A stretch of DNA of 64,000 nucleotides from Moraxella sp. (GTDB taxonomy: Bacteria; Pseudomonadota; Gammaproteobacteria; Pseudomonadales; Moraxellaceae): positions 1 to 64,000 of the forward strand of contig JAUMYZ010000005.1 in assembly GCA_030528385.1 (NCBI GenBank), written 5' to 3'. The position numbers and the translations under genes were made by a program. Below, piece after piece: positions 18,298-27,157 of the stretch. Each line of letters begins with the position of its first letter. The first letter of the stretch is position 1. The notes beneath the pieces were generated by a model that did no database searches, was not told the origin of the DNA, and saw only the letters and a program-made list of their open reading frames with translations.

Positions 18298-18306
18298 TGC
18301 TAGAAT
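18298..18306 (+). promoter_or_regulatory. Extended -10 promoter element for pyrB
   Basis: TGCTAGAAT (TGN + TAGAAT) ends 39 nt before the chosen pyrB start. No clear pyrimidine attenuator (leader peptide plus terminator) is visible between it and the gene. Confidence 0.45.
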
Positions 18307-18345
18307 TAACCAATTTGTTTTTTAATGCCACCATTGGAAAAAACC

Positions 18346-19350
18346 ATGCACACTGACATTGCCACTCGCTTAAATCACTCCATGTCCTTGCCCCAGCTCA
18401 ATAATGACGGTACTATCCGTCATTTTTTGGGTGTGGAAGGCTTAGGTCGCACCCAGCTTGAAAACATTATTAACAAAGCGATGGGTTATTTTGACGCTGA
18501 TGGCAGGCTTATCAACACCGATGAGCTGGCAGGCAAAACGGTGATGAATTTGTTTTTTGAAAATTCTACTCGCACCCGCACTACCTTTGAAGCGGCTCAA
18601 AAACGCCTTGGGGCAAACGTGCTGAATTTGGACATTGCCCGTTCTAGCACCAAAAAGGGCGAAACTTTGCGTGATACCTTGTGGAACTTAGAAGCGATGA
18701 GTGCTGATATGTTTGTGGTGCGTCATAGTGCCAGTGGGGCGGCTCATTTTATGGCAAGTCAAGTAACGCCAAATGTTGCCATCATCAACGGCGGTGATGG
18801 CTGGCACGCTCACCCCACCCAAGCTATGCTAGATATGCTCACCATTCATCGTGAGTTGTGTTTGCGTGATGGCAAAACCTTTGATGAGCTGAGCGTGGCG
18901 ATTGTTGGCGACATCAAACACAGCCGTGTGGCACGCTCGGACATTTCGGCATTGACGACTTTGGGGGTTAAAGACATTCGTGTCATCGCTCCCAAGACGC
19001 TGTTGCCCAAAGGCATTAGTCGTTATGGGGTGCGTGTGTTTGAAGACATTGATAAAGGTGTGGCTGACGTGGACGTGATTATTGGTTTACGTATTCAAAA
19101 TGAGCGAATTGGCTCACCGCTTTTACCGTCCACCAGCGAATATTTTAAAATGTATGGCATTACTGACAGCCGTGTAAAACTTGCCAAACCGAGTGCTTTG
19201 GTTATGCACCCAGGTCCCATGAACCGTGGCGTAGAAATCGCATCAAGTGTGGCGGATGGCGAGCAATCGGTGATTTTAAAACAGGTCAATAACGGCATTG
19301 CCGTGCGTATGGCGGTGATGGCACTGGCGATGCGTGGTCAGGGAAAATAA
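18346..19350 (+). CDS. pyrB: Aspartate carbamoyltransferase catalytic chain
   Basis: PyrB makes carbamoyl-aspartate, the first committed step of pyrimidine synthesis. The carbamoyl-phosphate site [12 protein letters not shown] is at ~62-73, and [23 protein letters not shown] and the MHPGPMNRG loop are intact. The N-terminal extension (~20 residues before RHFLGVEGL) and the 334-residue length match the Pseudomonas-type enzyme, which forms a dodecamer with inactive PyrC'. I prefer the ATG at 18346 (GGAAAA upstream) over the ATG at 18325. The usual partner pyrC' follows only after two inserted genes. Confidence 0.93.
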   Translation: MHTDIATRLNHSMSLPQLNNDGTIRHFLGVEGLGRTQLENIINKAMGYFDADGRLINTDELAGKTVMNLFFENSTRTRTTFEAAQKRLGANVLNLDIARSSTKKGETLRDTLWNLEAMSADMFVVRHSASGAAHFMASQVTPNVAIINGGDGWHAHPTQAMLDMLTIHRELCLRDGKTFDELSVAIVGDIKHSRVARSDISALTTLGVKDIRVIAPKTLLPKGISRYGVRVFEDIDKGVADVDVIIGLRIQNERIGSPLLPSTSEYFKMYGITDSRVKLAKPSALVMHPGPMNRGVEIASSVADGEQSVILKQVNNGIAVRMAVMALAMRGQGK

Positions 19351-19351
19351 G

Positions 19352-19975
19352 ATGGGCGTTGTCCAAGATTATTTGACTGGCTTGGAGCTGGCTTATAACA
19401 AGCACGGCGGTCAGGCGTTGTGGCAAGATTTTAAAAGTCGTATTCATGGAGCAAGTGCTGATGACATCACCAGATTAACCGCCAAATTTCCCCAAATGCC
19501 AGCGTCTTTGATTGAGCTGTTACAGTTTGTGGACGGCACTTATTGGCGAGCGTATCAGGGCAAAGAAATTGGCGTTTTTATGTTTGGCTCAATCCCTGAT
19601 GAGTTTGCTTATCCTTGCTATCTTAACTCATGCCAGCAGATGTTGGCTAGTGATGACGAAGCGGCATATTTGGCGGACTATATCAGCCAAGACTTGGACC
19701 CAGATTGGGGCGTGGTTGTTGATGATAGGATTATTGATGATGTCAGTCGGGTCAAATGGCTACATTTGGCGGACTGTATGAATAACGGCGGTACATCGCA
19801 GTTGTTTATTGATTTTTCGCCATCAAAAACGGGCAGCGTGGGTCAAGTGGTGATGTATTTACATGACCCTGATGAGCTGACGGTGATTGCTGATAGTTTT
19901 GATGAGTATTTGCAAATTTTAATAGACTGTCAATTTGCTTTTATTGATAAAGAGATGGTGGGTGAGTTTTATTAA
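19352..19975 (+). CDS. SMI1/KNR4 (SUKH) family protein
   Basis: The 207-residue protein has the SMI1/KNR4 fold pattern: LPASLIELLQFVDGTY, a central WLHLADCMNNGG segment, and LFIDFSPSKTGSVGQVVMYLHDPDELTVIADSFDEYLQ. SUKH proteins often act as immunity proteins against polymorphic toxins, though many are solitary with unknown roles. The ATG lies 1 nt after the pyrB stop, with AGGGA upstream, and the next gene starts 2 nt after its stop, so it is translated within the pyr operon. No toxin gene is next to it. It is an insertion relative to the usual pyrB-pyrC' pair. Confidence 0.75.
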   Translation: MGVVQDYLTGLELAYNKHGGQALWQDFKSRIHGASADDITRLTAKFPQMPASLIELLQFVDGTYWRAYQGKEIGVFMFGSIPDEFAYPCYLNSCQQMLASDDEAAYLADYISQDLDPDWGVVVDDRIIDDVSRVKWLHLADCMNNGGTSQLFIDFSPSKTGSVGQVVMYLHDPDELTVIADSFDEYLQILIDCQFAFIDKEMVGEFY

Positions 19976-19977
19976 GT

Positions 19978-20538
19978 ATGCTGAATGTGATTAAAAAACT
20001 TTTAATTTTAACAATCGGTTTATCGTCATTAGCTTTTGCTACTGATGTTAATGATTTAACTAAAAAAGCAAAAAATGGAGACATACAGGCTCAGTGGGAT
20101 TTGTTTGATTATTATAAAGACATACAAGATGAGAAAAATATGTTTTATTGGACAAAAGAACTTGCCAGTCAAGGCGAGATGAATGCCATTACCAATCTTG
20201 GTATCATGTATTATACAGGTACTGGCGTTCGCCAAGACTATCATCAGGCATTTAAATATTATGTGATATCTGCCAATCAAGGTGAGGCAAAAGCTCAAAA
20301 TAATTTAGGTGTGATGTATAGTAAAGGTCAAGGTGTTAAGCAAGATTATCAAAAGGCATTTGAATGGCATATGAAATCCGCCAATCAAGGGCACCCTAAG
20401 GCTCAAAATAGTATTGGTGTTATGTACTTTAATGGTGAAGGTGTGAAGAAAAACCATAAAATCGCCAATGAATGGTTTAAAAAAGCCTGTGATAATGGCG
20501 ACCGTTTGGGTTGCAAAAACTATCAGTCCTTTAAATGA
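19978..20538 (+). CDS. Exported Sel1-repeat protein
   Basis: The 186-residue product has a signal peptide (basic MLNVIKK, hydrophobic core, cleavage after ...LAFA at ~21). It then has about four Sel1/TPR-like repeats of ~36 residues (for example AQNNLGVMYSKGQGVKQDYQKAFEW and AQNSIGVMYFNGEGVKKN). Such proteins act as protein-protein adaptors in the periplasm, and some are secreted effectors. Two Cys near the end (KACDNGDRLGCK) recall the Sel1 proteins of the HcpA type. It is more AT-rich than pyrB and pyrC'. It is coupled to the SUKH gene (2-nt gap). Function unknown. Confidence 0.8.
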   Translation: MLNVIKKLLILTIGLSSLAFATDVNDLTKKAKNGDIQAQWDLFDYYKDIQDEKNMFYWTKELASQGEMNAITNLGIMYYTGTGVRQDYHQAFKYYVISANQGEAKAQNNLGVMYSKGQGVKQDYQKAFEWHMKSANQGHPKAQNSIGVMYFNGEGVKKNHKIANEWFKKACDNGDRLGCKNYQSFK

Positions 20539-20566
20539 GCAGTTATTTTTAAAAAGAGAAATCCCC

Positions 20567-21730
20567 ATGAAAAACCTACTCCCCCCCACTTGGCAACCGC
20601 CCCAATTTGATGATAAGTTAAGCGATATCAATACTGATGGTAAATGGCTGATACCGCCCATCGTGGATTTGTGCGGTCGTTTGCGTGAGCCGGGTCATCA
20701 GTCGCATGGCACACTGGCAAGCGAAGGACGAGCGGCACGCCAAAATGGCATTTTGCATGTGGTGTTACCCCCTGATACCAATCCTGTGCTAGAAAACGGC
20801 TCACTATTAAAAGGCTTGCGTGAAAAAGCGTGGGCGGATGGTGGCATTCATCTACATATTATTGGTGCATTGACCCAAGGACTACAAGGCAAACAACCTG
20901 CCAATTTAGCAGGACTTAAACAAGGCGGAGCGATTGCGGTCAGTAACGCCACTGTTGGTTTTGACAATGATTTGGTGATGCTGCGTACCCTAGAATACGC
21001 CGCAACCTTTGGACTCAAAGTGTTTTTTTATCCTGATGAACCGAGTCTATCAAAAGGCGGTGTGGCACATGATGGTTATATTGCGTCTTTTCATGGCTTG
21101 CAGGGGATTCCTTGGCTTGCCGAGACCATCGCTTTATCCAAGCAAATTTTGATGGTGGAAGAAACAGGCATATCAGCACATTTTAGTCAGATTACTTGTC
21201 GCACGTCTGTGGAGCTAATCGCGTGGGCAAAACAAAAGGGCTTGCCGATTACTTGTGATGTCGCCATGCACCAGCTTCATCTGACCGACGATGACATAGA
21301 AGGCTACAACGTCAATGCTTATGTCATGCCACCACTGCGCTCCAACACCGACCAACAAGCCTTGATAAAGGGCTTGCAAGACGGCACGATTGATGCCATT
21401 TGTAGTCATCATGAGCCATTGTCGTCTAGCTCCAAGCAAGCCCCCTTTGCCGAAAGTGTGGCAGGCATTAGCAACTTTGATACCTTTGTGTCGCTTGGTG
21501 TCAAGCTGGTGGCGGACGGCATTTTAACGCCCGAACAATTGGTTGAAAAGATATGTACCAATCCTGCCAAAATCGCAGGCATAACCGACTATGAAAAAAT
21601 CGGTGGGGCGGTGCTGATTGACCCCAATCACCCTTGGACGGTCAGCAAAGACACCATGCTATCAAACGGCAAAAACACACCATTTATGGGTGAAACGCTC
21701 ACAGGTAAGGTGGAACGGGTATTTTTCTAA
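20567..21730 (+). CDS. pyrC': Dihydroorotase-like protein PyrC' (likely inactive)
   Basis: This amidohydrolase-fold protein of 387 residues resembles the non-catalytic dihydroorotase homologue that scaffolds aspartate carbamoyltransferase in pseudomonads. The strand-1 zinc motif, normally HxH before LREPG, reads DLCGRLREPG, so both metal-binding His are lost. Substrate-contact segments such as LREPG and SNATVGF remain, and the late ICSHHEP region replaces the usual TDHAP-type site. I start it at ATG 20567 (AAAGAGA upstream); a longer in-frame extension overlaps the Sel1 gene. A structural rather than enzymatic role is inferred from the family; a separate active PyrC would then be needed elsewhere. 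Confidence 0.85.
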   Translation: MKNLLPPTWQPPQFDDKLSDINTDGKWLIPPIVDLCGRLREPGHQSHGTLASEGRAARQNGILHVVLPPDTNPVLENGSLLKGLREKAWADGGIHLHIIGALTQGLQGKQPANLAGLKQGGAIAVSNATVGFDNDLVMLRTLEYAATFGLKVFFYPDEPSLSKGGVAHDGYIASFHGLQGIPWLAETIALSKQILMVEETGISAHFSQITCRTSVELIAWAKQKGLPITCDVAMHQLHLTDDDIEGYNVNAYVMPPLRSNTDQQALIKGLQDGTIDAICSHHEPLSSSSKQAPFAESVAGISNFDTFVSLGVKLVADGILTPEQLVEKICTNPAKIAGITDYEKIGGAVLIDPNHPWTVSKDTMLSNGKNTPFMGETLTGKVERVFF

Positions 21731-21750
21731 ATAGCCCCAAATCCAGCTTT

Positions 21751-21774
21751 AAGCCCAACTTCGGTTGGGTTTTT
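21751..21774 (+). terminator. Terminator of the pyr operon
   Basis: CCCAAC-TTCG-GTTGGG, a UUCG tetraloop hairpin with flanking A/T pairs, is followed by a T-run. Confidence 0.92.
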
Positions 21775-22138
21775 GTTGGGGTGTTTTGGGCTGTTGTCAA
21801 TCGGTTATGGCTGACAAAATAACCCAGTGTTGTGTTTGATGATGATTTGTAAGTAAAAGTTACCAAAAAAATCGCTGTGTAAGTCATTGGTCGCGCCGTT
21901 GTGTATACTTTTTGTTGAACTATTGTGTTTGCCACTTTTATTTTTGCAATAAATTAGCGAAAATAGTCAGTGGGTTATCAATCAAGCCGTAGGCACGCGC
22001 TGGTTTTGGTAATTTAATATTTTTCTTGTTTTCAAAGTAACAAATGATAATACAAAACATCAAGACAAGGTTACCAATGGTGATTTGGTATGTATTTGTT
22101 ATATTGAGCGACATTCATCTTTGTAATAGGATAATTTT
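21775..22138. other. Intergenic region before the OmpA-fusion gene
   Basis: This is about 364 bp with no convincing gene. The downstream gene has AGGA about 8 nt before its ATG. No clear promoter pair was found. A short minus-strand frame here has no family features. Confidence 0.4.
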
Positions 22139-23890
22139 ATGAATATCATTGAGCAATTACACCAATTTGTTACACCAAAAGTTTTGGAGCTTGTTAAAAA
22201 CCAAGCTGGCGATGATGACAGCAAAAAGAGCTTGTTGTCGTCTCTTTATGGTATCTTGGGAGCAAGACTGTCTGACCCTACGGCTGTTGAGCGCTTAGAA
22301 GCGCTAGATGACAAAGAAGACGGTCATAAAATTTTGCAGACATTGTTACAAGACGAACAGGGCAATTCTCAAGTGTCCTTGCTGACCGATGAGCTCGCCA
22401 AAGAGCATAACTTACCCCAAGACACAGTCGGCACCACCATTGTCGCTGCTGCACCCCTTGCTTTTGCCCAATTTAAAAACTTGGCCGAAGGCAACTCGGT
22501 TGCTGTTTATTTACAAGGCAAGCTGGCGGATTTTGCAGGGCTTTTGCCAACGTGGGCAACGGCGCTGCTGCCAGCTGGTTTGTTGGCAGGCGTTGCAGGG
22601 CTGGCAGGCTCGGCGGTTTCTGGCGTCTCAAACTTGGCGGCGTCGGCTGGGAACTTGGCAGGCAAAGCCGTTTCTGGTGTGGGCGGCGTTGTCTCTGATG
22701 TGGCCGATGGCGCAAAATCTGCAGCAGGCGCGGCGGTTGGTGGTGCCAAATCGGTGGCGGGCGCGGCGGTTGGTGGCGCTAAAGACGCGGTCAGTTCGGT
22801 GGCCACCCATGTCAACAGCCAAATCAACCCCACCCAAAAATCTGAAGGCAACTTCCTAAAAACGCTGTTGCCCATCATTGGTTTGCTTATTTTTGCGGCT
22901 CTGGTGTGGCTGTTGCTGCGCGCTTGTCAGCACAATACCACGCCAGTGGCAGCGCCTGCTCCAAGCACCAGCCAATCTGCCCCAGCCAGCAGCACCCAAA
23001 CGGCTGCGCCTGTCAATCTTGTGCCAGCGACGTTGAGCCTTGCTACCGACCAAACAGGCAACGCCATCTATTCATGCCGCGGTGAAGCGGGCAGCGAAGG
23101 CGTGTTTGCCAGCATTCGCACCACATTGTCCAACATCTTTGGTGCGGCTGACAAGTGTGAGATGGACGTGGTCAAAGGTCATGCTGACAGTTTGCCTGCA
23201 GGTGAGCACTTGCCTGCTTTGTTTGGACTGCTCAAGGGCGTGCCCAATGCCAGCATTAGCCTAAACGACAAAACCGTTCGTTTTAATGCGTCAGACGATG
23301 CCACCATCGCCAAATTGATTGAAGACGCCAAGGGCATTTTGCCTGCTGATTTTGTGGTGGAAGCTGAGCCAAAACTGGACGCAGCCACTGCCGTTGCCAG
23401 CAGCATTGACACCGCCAAAACTGCCATTGAGAGTCTAACCGACACCACAGACGCTGACGCTGATGACGCACTGGTGCGCGCTTTGAACTTACAAATCATC
23501 AATTTTGCCACCGCTTCTAGCGACATTCCTGACGAAAACAAAGCGGTGCTGGATTTGGCTGCCGAAAAACTTGCCCAAATGCCCAACGCCCAACTCAAAA
23601 TCACAGGACATACCGACAACACGGGCAATTACAAGTCCAACAAAGCCTTGTCCGAGCGCCGTGCCAAAGCGGTACACGATTATTTGGTCTCTAAAGGGGT
23701 GGCCGACGCTCAGTTAGAAACCTTTGGGGCGAGCTCTGATGAGCCAGTTGCGTCCAATGCCACCGAGCAAGGCCGTTTCCAAAACCGCCGCATTGAGTTT
23801 ACACTCATACAGGCCAATGGCGATGTTACGCACGTTGGCAATGCAGCTGACAGCGCCCAGCCCGCCAGCCAAACCAGCAGTGCCAACTAA
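22139..23890 (+). CDS. DUF937-like/OmpA-domain envelope protein (copy 1)
   Basis: The 583-residue product has a helical, probably cytoplasmic DUF937-like N-terminal domain (~1-135). An Ala/Gly/Val-rich segment with two 11-residue repeats follows (~140-220), then one membrane span (~241-260, LLPIIGLLIFAALVWLLL) and a Pro/Ala linker. A Cys-containing domain comes next (IYSCRGEAG ... DKCEMDVVKGHAD, ~310-400), and last a peptidoglycan-binding OmpA domain (~450-560) with ITGHTDNTG and RFQNRRIEF. There is no cleavable signal. It should be anchored in the inner membrane and reach the cell wall. A diverged copy lies at 35.9-37.7 kb. Function unknown; a stress or envelope-spacing role is a guess. Confidence 0.8.
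   Translation: MNIIEQLHQFVTPKVLELVKNQAGDDDSKKSLLSSLYGILGARLSDPTAVERLEALDDKEDGHKILQTLLQDEQGNSQVSLLTDELAKEHNLPQDTVGTTIVAAAPLAFAQFKNLAEGNSVAVYLQGKLADFAGLLPTWATALLPAGLLAGVAGLAGSAVSGVSNLAASAGNLAGKAVSGVGGVVSDVADGAKSAAGAAVGGAKSVAGAAVGGAKDAVSSVATHVNSQINPTQKSEGNFLKTLLPIIGLLIFAALVWLLLRACQHNTTPVAAPAPSTSQSAPASSTQTAAPVNLVPATLSLATDQTGNAIYSCRGEAGSEGVFASIRTTLSNIFGAADKCEMDVVKGHADSLPAGEHLPALFGLLKGVPNASISLNDKTVRFNASDDATIAKLIEDAKGILPADFVVEAEPKLDAATAVASSIDTAKTAIESLTDTTDADADDALVRALNLQIINFATASSDIPDENKAVLDLAAEKLAQMPNAQLKITGHTDNTGNYKSNKALSERRAKAVHDYLVSKGVADAQLETFGASSDEPVASNATEQGRFQNRRIEFTLIQANGDVTHVGNAADSAQPASQTSSAN
22718..22783 (+). repeat. Two 33-bp tandem repeats in the OmpA-fusion gene
   Basis: Units 22718-22750 and 22751-22783 are near identical and share the 17-bp core GGCGCGGCGGTTGGTGG. 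They encode SAAGAAVGGAK and SVAGAAVGGAK. Being in frame, copy number could vary without breaking the gene. Confidence 0.75.
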
Positions 23891-23903
23891 TCTGCCCATG
23901 CAC

Positions 23904-23937
23904 AAAAGTCCGAGCTCATGCTTGGATTTTTGTTTTT
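23904..23937 (+). terminator. Terminator of OmpA-fusion copy 1
   Basis: An 11-bp stem with two G-T pairs (AAAAGTCCGAGC with GCTTGGATTTT, loop TCAT) is followed by TGTTTTT. Confidence 0.75.
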
Positions 23938-23964
23938 ATGGACAAAAATGACGTTTGGTGTTTT

Positions 23965-24630
23965 ATGAGCACAGTAATTTTGTTTAATAAGCCTTATAAT
24001 GTCCACAGTCAGTTTCGCAAAGACAACGCACAGATGTCCACGCTGGCGGATTATTTTGACGACAAAAGTTTGCGCGTGGCAGGACGACTGGACAAAGACA
24101 GCGAAGGTTTGTTGATACTCACCGACAACGGCGCGCTCAATCATGCTATCACCACGCCTGCCCACAAAGGCAAGCGCATGGGCAAAAGCTATCTGGTACA
24201 AGTTGAAAACGTCGCCAGCGCCGAGCAACTTTGCGACTTACGAACTGGCGTGTCATTAAAGGACGGCAAAACCTTGCCCGCCATTGTCAAAGCCTTGTCA
24301 GAACAGGAGTTGCCCATTGAGTTGTGGCAGCGAGCCGTGCCAATTCGTGAGCGCAAGTCCATTGCCACATCGTGGCTGTCCATCACCCTTTTTGAAGGCA
24401 AAAACCGCCAAATACGGCGCATGGTGGCGCATGTGGGTTTGCCATGTTTGCGCCTTATTCGTTATCAGGTGGGCATATGGACGCTGGGAGATTTGGCGGT
24501 GGGACAGTGGCGTAAGTTGCAACTGAACAATCAGCAGCTGCAAGACTTGTTGCTGGCAAATCCACCAACCAACACCAAGTCCAGCAGGCGCAGACCGCGC
24601 TTTTGCCTAAATGCTAAGGCTAAGGCTTGA
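23965..24630 (+). CDS. rluE: 23S rRNA pseudouridine synthase, RsuA/RluE type
   Basis: This RNA pseudouridine synthase converts a uridine in 23S rRNA (position 2457 in E. coli RluE). The catalytic Asp lies in GRLDKDSEGLLILT. KSYLVQVE and FEGKNRQIRRM are the other family motifs. It lacks an N-terminal S4 domain, as RluE does. I start it at ATG 23965 (MSTVILFNKPY), because the ATG at 23938 abuts the T-run of the upstream terminator. The start is not certain, as neither site has a strong ribosome site. Its 3' end overlaps the convergent M61 peptidase gene by 11 bp. Confidence 0.83.
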   Translation: MSTVILFNKPYNVHSQFRKDNAQMSTLADYFDDKSLRVAGRLDKDSEGLLILTDNGALNHAITTPAHKGKRMGKSYLVQVENVASAEQLCDLRTGVSLKDGKTLPAIVKALSEQELPIELWQRAVPIRERKSIATSWLSITLFEGKNRQIRRMVAHVGLPCLRLIRYQVGIWTLGDLAVGQWRKLQLNNQQLQDLLLANPPTNTKSSRRRPRFCLNAKAKA

Positions 24631-26434
24631 CTGGGATAATTTTGGTAAAATCCAACCAGCCATGTTCTTGATAGGCAAAAGTTTGTGCCTTTTGATAAAG
24701 GGTCTCTTGTCCTTGTTGTATTGTTAATGTGCAAAGCTCATCGCGACGAAAAGCGTGCACCAAAACGCTTTGCTGGTCGGCTTGTTGCTTGTTGATGGCG
24801 TTGTCTAGGACGGTTTGGCTGGCTTTGATGCCGTCAATCGCGATGAGCACATCGCCCACCGACAATCCTGCCAAACTTGCCATGCTGTCGCGACTGATGT
24901 GCTTGACCACCAGTCCCATCGCCGTAGATTCAACGCGCATTCCCCAAGGCTTGGTTTGTGGCTTGGTTTCTATGACCAGCCCCGCTTGGTTGAGCAACTC
25001 TTGGATAGGCAATTCCACGCAACCAACCACATAGCTTTGGTAAAACCACGTCCACACGTCAGCGCCAATCATCGGGGCAATCACGTCGCTCAAGTTGTCG
25101 GTGGTCATGCCAAAGCGTTTGTTGGGGCTTTGTTTGGCATATTGATAAAAGGTTTTGATGACATCAAAGAGCCGATATTTGCCCGATGAATATTTTAATA
25201 AACTCAAATCCAGACACAGCGCCACCAGCGCACCTTTGTTATAGTAACTCACCCCTTGGTTGCTGCTGTTCTCATCGGGGCGATAGAGTTTAATCCACGC
25301 ATCAAAACTGGACTCTGCCACGCTTTGGTTGGCTCTGCCATCGGTCTGGTAATAACGATTGATTTGTGCCAGTAGAAGTTTAAAATAGCTGTCTTTATCA
25401 ATCACGCCAGATGCCAACAACATCAAATCGTCAATATAAGACGTAAAACCTTCAAACACCCACAGCAGCGTGGTGTAGGCTTCTGTTTGCAAATCATTGT
25501 CCATCATCACATCGGGGCGCACCGACTTGACCCACCACGCGTGAAAATATTCATGGCTGCACAGCCCGAGCAGTCTTTGGTAACCTTCGCTGGGCTCATC
25601 AGGCTCAAACTTGGTGGGCAAATCGTTGCGTGAGCTCAGCAGCGCTGTGGAATTGATGTGCTCAAGTCCGCCATAATCGTCGCCAGTAACCATCAACATA
25701 AAGGTATAATCAGCAAAGGGCACATCGTCTAGCCAATTAACATAACTTTGGCAAATCTTTTGGACATCGGTGGTGAGACGCTCCAAATTGGCTTGGTGGT
25801 AGCCCGCCACAAAAAAGCGGTGGGCGATAGGTCTATCAGCATAGGTTACCACAAATTCTGTCTGCGACTGCTCGGCAAACTCAAAAGGATAATCAAAGCT
25901 GTCAAACGCAGGCAAAGTCTCAAAGACAAAACGGCGACCACTGGTTTCTTGAAACGTTTGATATTTTAACCCTGACGCCAGTACCGCCTGTGGGTTTTGT
26001 GCCAAAAATGTTTGGGGGACAAACAAGCTGATTTGACAAGGCGTTTGTTCGTCGCCTGCCACCATCAAGAGCAAAGACGTAAAATTGGCAAAAATGCGCC
26101 TGTTGTCCACAAAAGCGCTGCGCACCGACAAATCATGACAATAAACCCAGTAACTGACCGTTATCGTTTCGCCCGCTTGCGCCTTGTCCAGCAGATAGCG
26201 GTTTTTGCTGAGTTTTTGGGCTGGGTATTGTTGGGTGTGCACTTGATAACTGACTTGTTCAAGGTGTTTGCTAAACTCGCGCAGCAAATAACTGCCCGCT
26301 ATCCAAGTGGGTAACCACAGCTGGATTTTGTCTTGTTTGGCACAAAACCGCAGCGACACGCGCACCAAATGTTCATAATACCTGCTAAAATCTATGTTGT
26401 ATGTGATGATGGGTGATGTGGCTGTGTTTGTCAT
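24620..26434 (-). CDS. M61-family metallopeptidase with PDZ domain
   Basis: This 604-residue zinc peptidase is of the glycyl-aminopeptidase (M61) clan. An N-terminal beta domain (~1-200) precedes the catalytic domain. The zinc motif HEYFH is at 294-298, with the third ligand in the EAYTTLLWVFEGFTSY segment (~322-338). A PDZ domain (~500-570, MRVESTAMGLVV...LSVGDVLIAIDG) ends the protein. No signal peptide is seen, so it appears cytosolic, or else its export signal is not recognisable. It probably trims small peptides. The gene is divergent from slyD. Confidence 0.85.
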   Translation of the reverse strand: MTNTATSPIITYNIDFSRYYEHLVRVSLRFCAKQDKIQLWLPTWIAGSYLLREFSKHLEQVSYQVHTQQYPAQKLSKNRYLLDKAQAGETITVSYWVYCHDLSVRSAFVDNRRIFANFTSLLLMVAGDEQTPCQISLFVPQTFLAQNPQAVLASGLKYQTFQETSGRRFVFETLPAFDSFDYPFEFAEQSQTEFVVTYADRPIAHRFFVAGYHQANLERLTTDVQKICQSYVNWLDDVPFADYTFMLMVTGDDYGGLEHINSTALLSSRNDLPTKFEPDEPSEGYQRLLGLCSHEYFHAWWVKSVRPDVMMDNDLQTEAYTTLLWVFEGFTSYIDDLMLLASGVIDKDSYFKLLLAQINRYYQTDGRANQSVAESSFDAWIKLYRPDENSSNQGVSYYNKGALVALCLDLSLLKYSSGKYRLFDVIKTFYQYAKQSPNKRFGMTTDNLSDVIAPMIGADVWTWFYQSYVVGCVELPIQELLNQAGLVIETKPQTKPWGMRVESTAMGLVVKHISRDSMASLAGLSVGDVLIAIDGIKASQTVLDNAINKQQADQQSVLVHAFRRDELCTLTIQQGQETLYQKAQTFAYQEHGWLDFTKIIPVKP

Positions 26435-26577
26435 TGGTTGCTCCAGATTTGACCACTATTGATACAAAAATCATGATAAGTGAATAATCATTCAATAATT
26501 TTGGCAATGAAATTATAAGACAAAAGCCCCCAAAGCACCATAAGTTTACAAAACAATCCAACCAGCGGCAAAAACTT

Positions 26578-26586
26578 TGGTATAAT
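26578..26586 (+). promoter_or_regulatory. Extended -10 promoter of slyD
   Basis: TGG-TATAAT forms an extended -10; the ATG is about 62 nt downstream. No good -35 is visible. Confidence 0.5.
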
Positions 26587-26648
26587 AGCGGACAATTTTT
26601 GGCAAGTGTTGCCATTGATGATGAAATTTTTAACCAAAGAGAGATGTT

Positions 26649-27134
26649 ATGACAGTTGTCGCAAAAGATACCGTTGTCAAATTTAACTATACCCTAACAA
26701 ACAAAGATGGCGAAGTGCTTGACCAGTCTCGCGGCGAGCCCCTTGCTTATCTGCACGGTTATCACAATATCATCACTGGTTTAGAAGCGCACATGGTTGG
26801 CAAAAGTGCTGGCGACAAGTTTGTTGCCACCATTGCCCCCCAAGACGCTTATGGTGAATACATCAGCGAAGCTGTCCAAGAAGTGCCACGCGCCAACTTT
26901 CAAGGTGTGGATAAGATTGAAGTGGGCATGCAGTTTCAATCCCAAAGCGATGACGGGCATGTCATGTTGGTTACGGTCAAAGACTTGACTGACGATGTGG
27001 TCGTGGTTGATGGCAACCACCCGCTTGCTGGCGTTACCCTAACCTTTGATGTGGAGATTGTTGAAGTGCGTGCTGCCACTGCCGAAGAGTTGGCGCACGG
27101 TCATGCCCACGGTGCTGGCGGTCATCACCACTGA
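26649..27134 (+). CDS. slyD: FKBP-type peptidyl-prolyl isomerase SlyD
   Basis: SlyD is a cytosolic prolyl isomerase and chaperone that also delivers nickel. The 161-residue protein has the split FKBP domain (~1-70 and ~125-145) with the insert-in-flap chaperone domain (~70-125). Typical motifs are LDQSRGEPLAYLHG and GLEAHMVGKSAGD. The tail is His-rich (HGHAHGAGGHHH) but short and lacks the Cys-rich stretch of E. coli SlyD (196 residues), so metal binding is likely weaker. It is monocistronic, with a terminator immediately after. Confidence 0.92.
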   Translation: MTVVAKDTVVKFNYTLTNKDGEVLDQSRGEPLAYLHGYHNIITGLEAHMVGKSAGDKFVATIAPQDAYGEYISEAVQEVPRANFQGVDKIEVGMQFQSQSDDGHVMLVTVKDLTDDVVVVDGNHPLAGVTLTFDVEIVEVRAATAEELAHGHAHGAGGHHH

Positions 27135-27157
27135 TTGAGCGTCCGTTTAAAGCAATC

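Noticed and set aside
22680..22878. Minus-strand Ala/Pro-rich frames opposite the OmpA fusion
   Set aside because: They are shadows of the Ala/Gly repeat tract on the plus strand.
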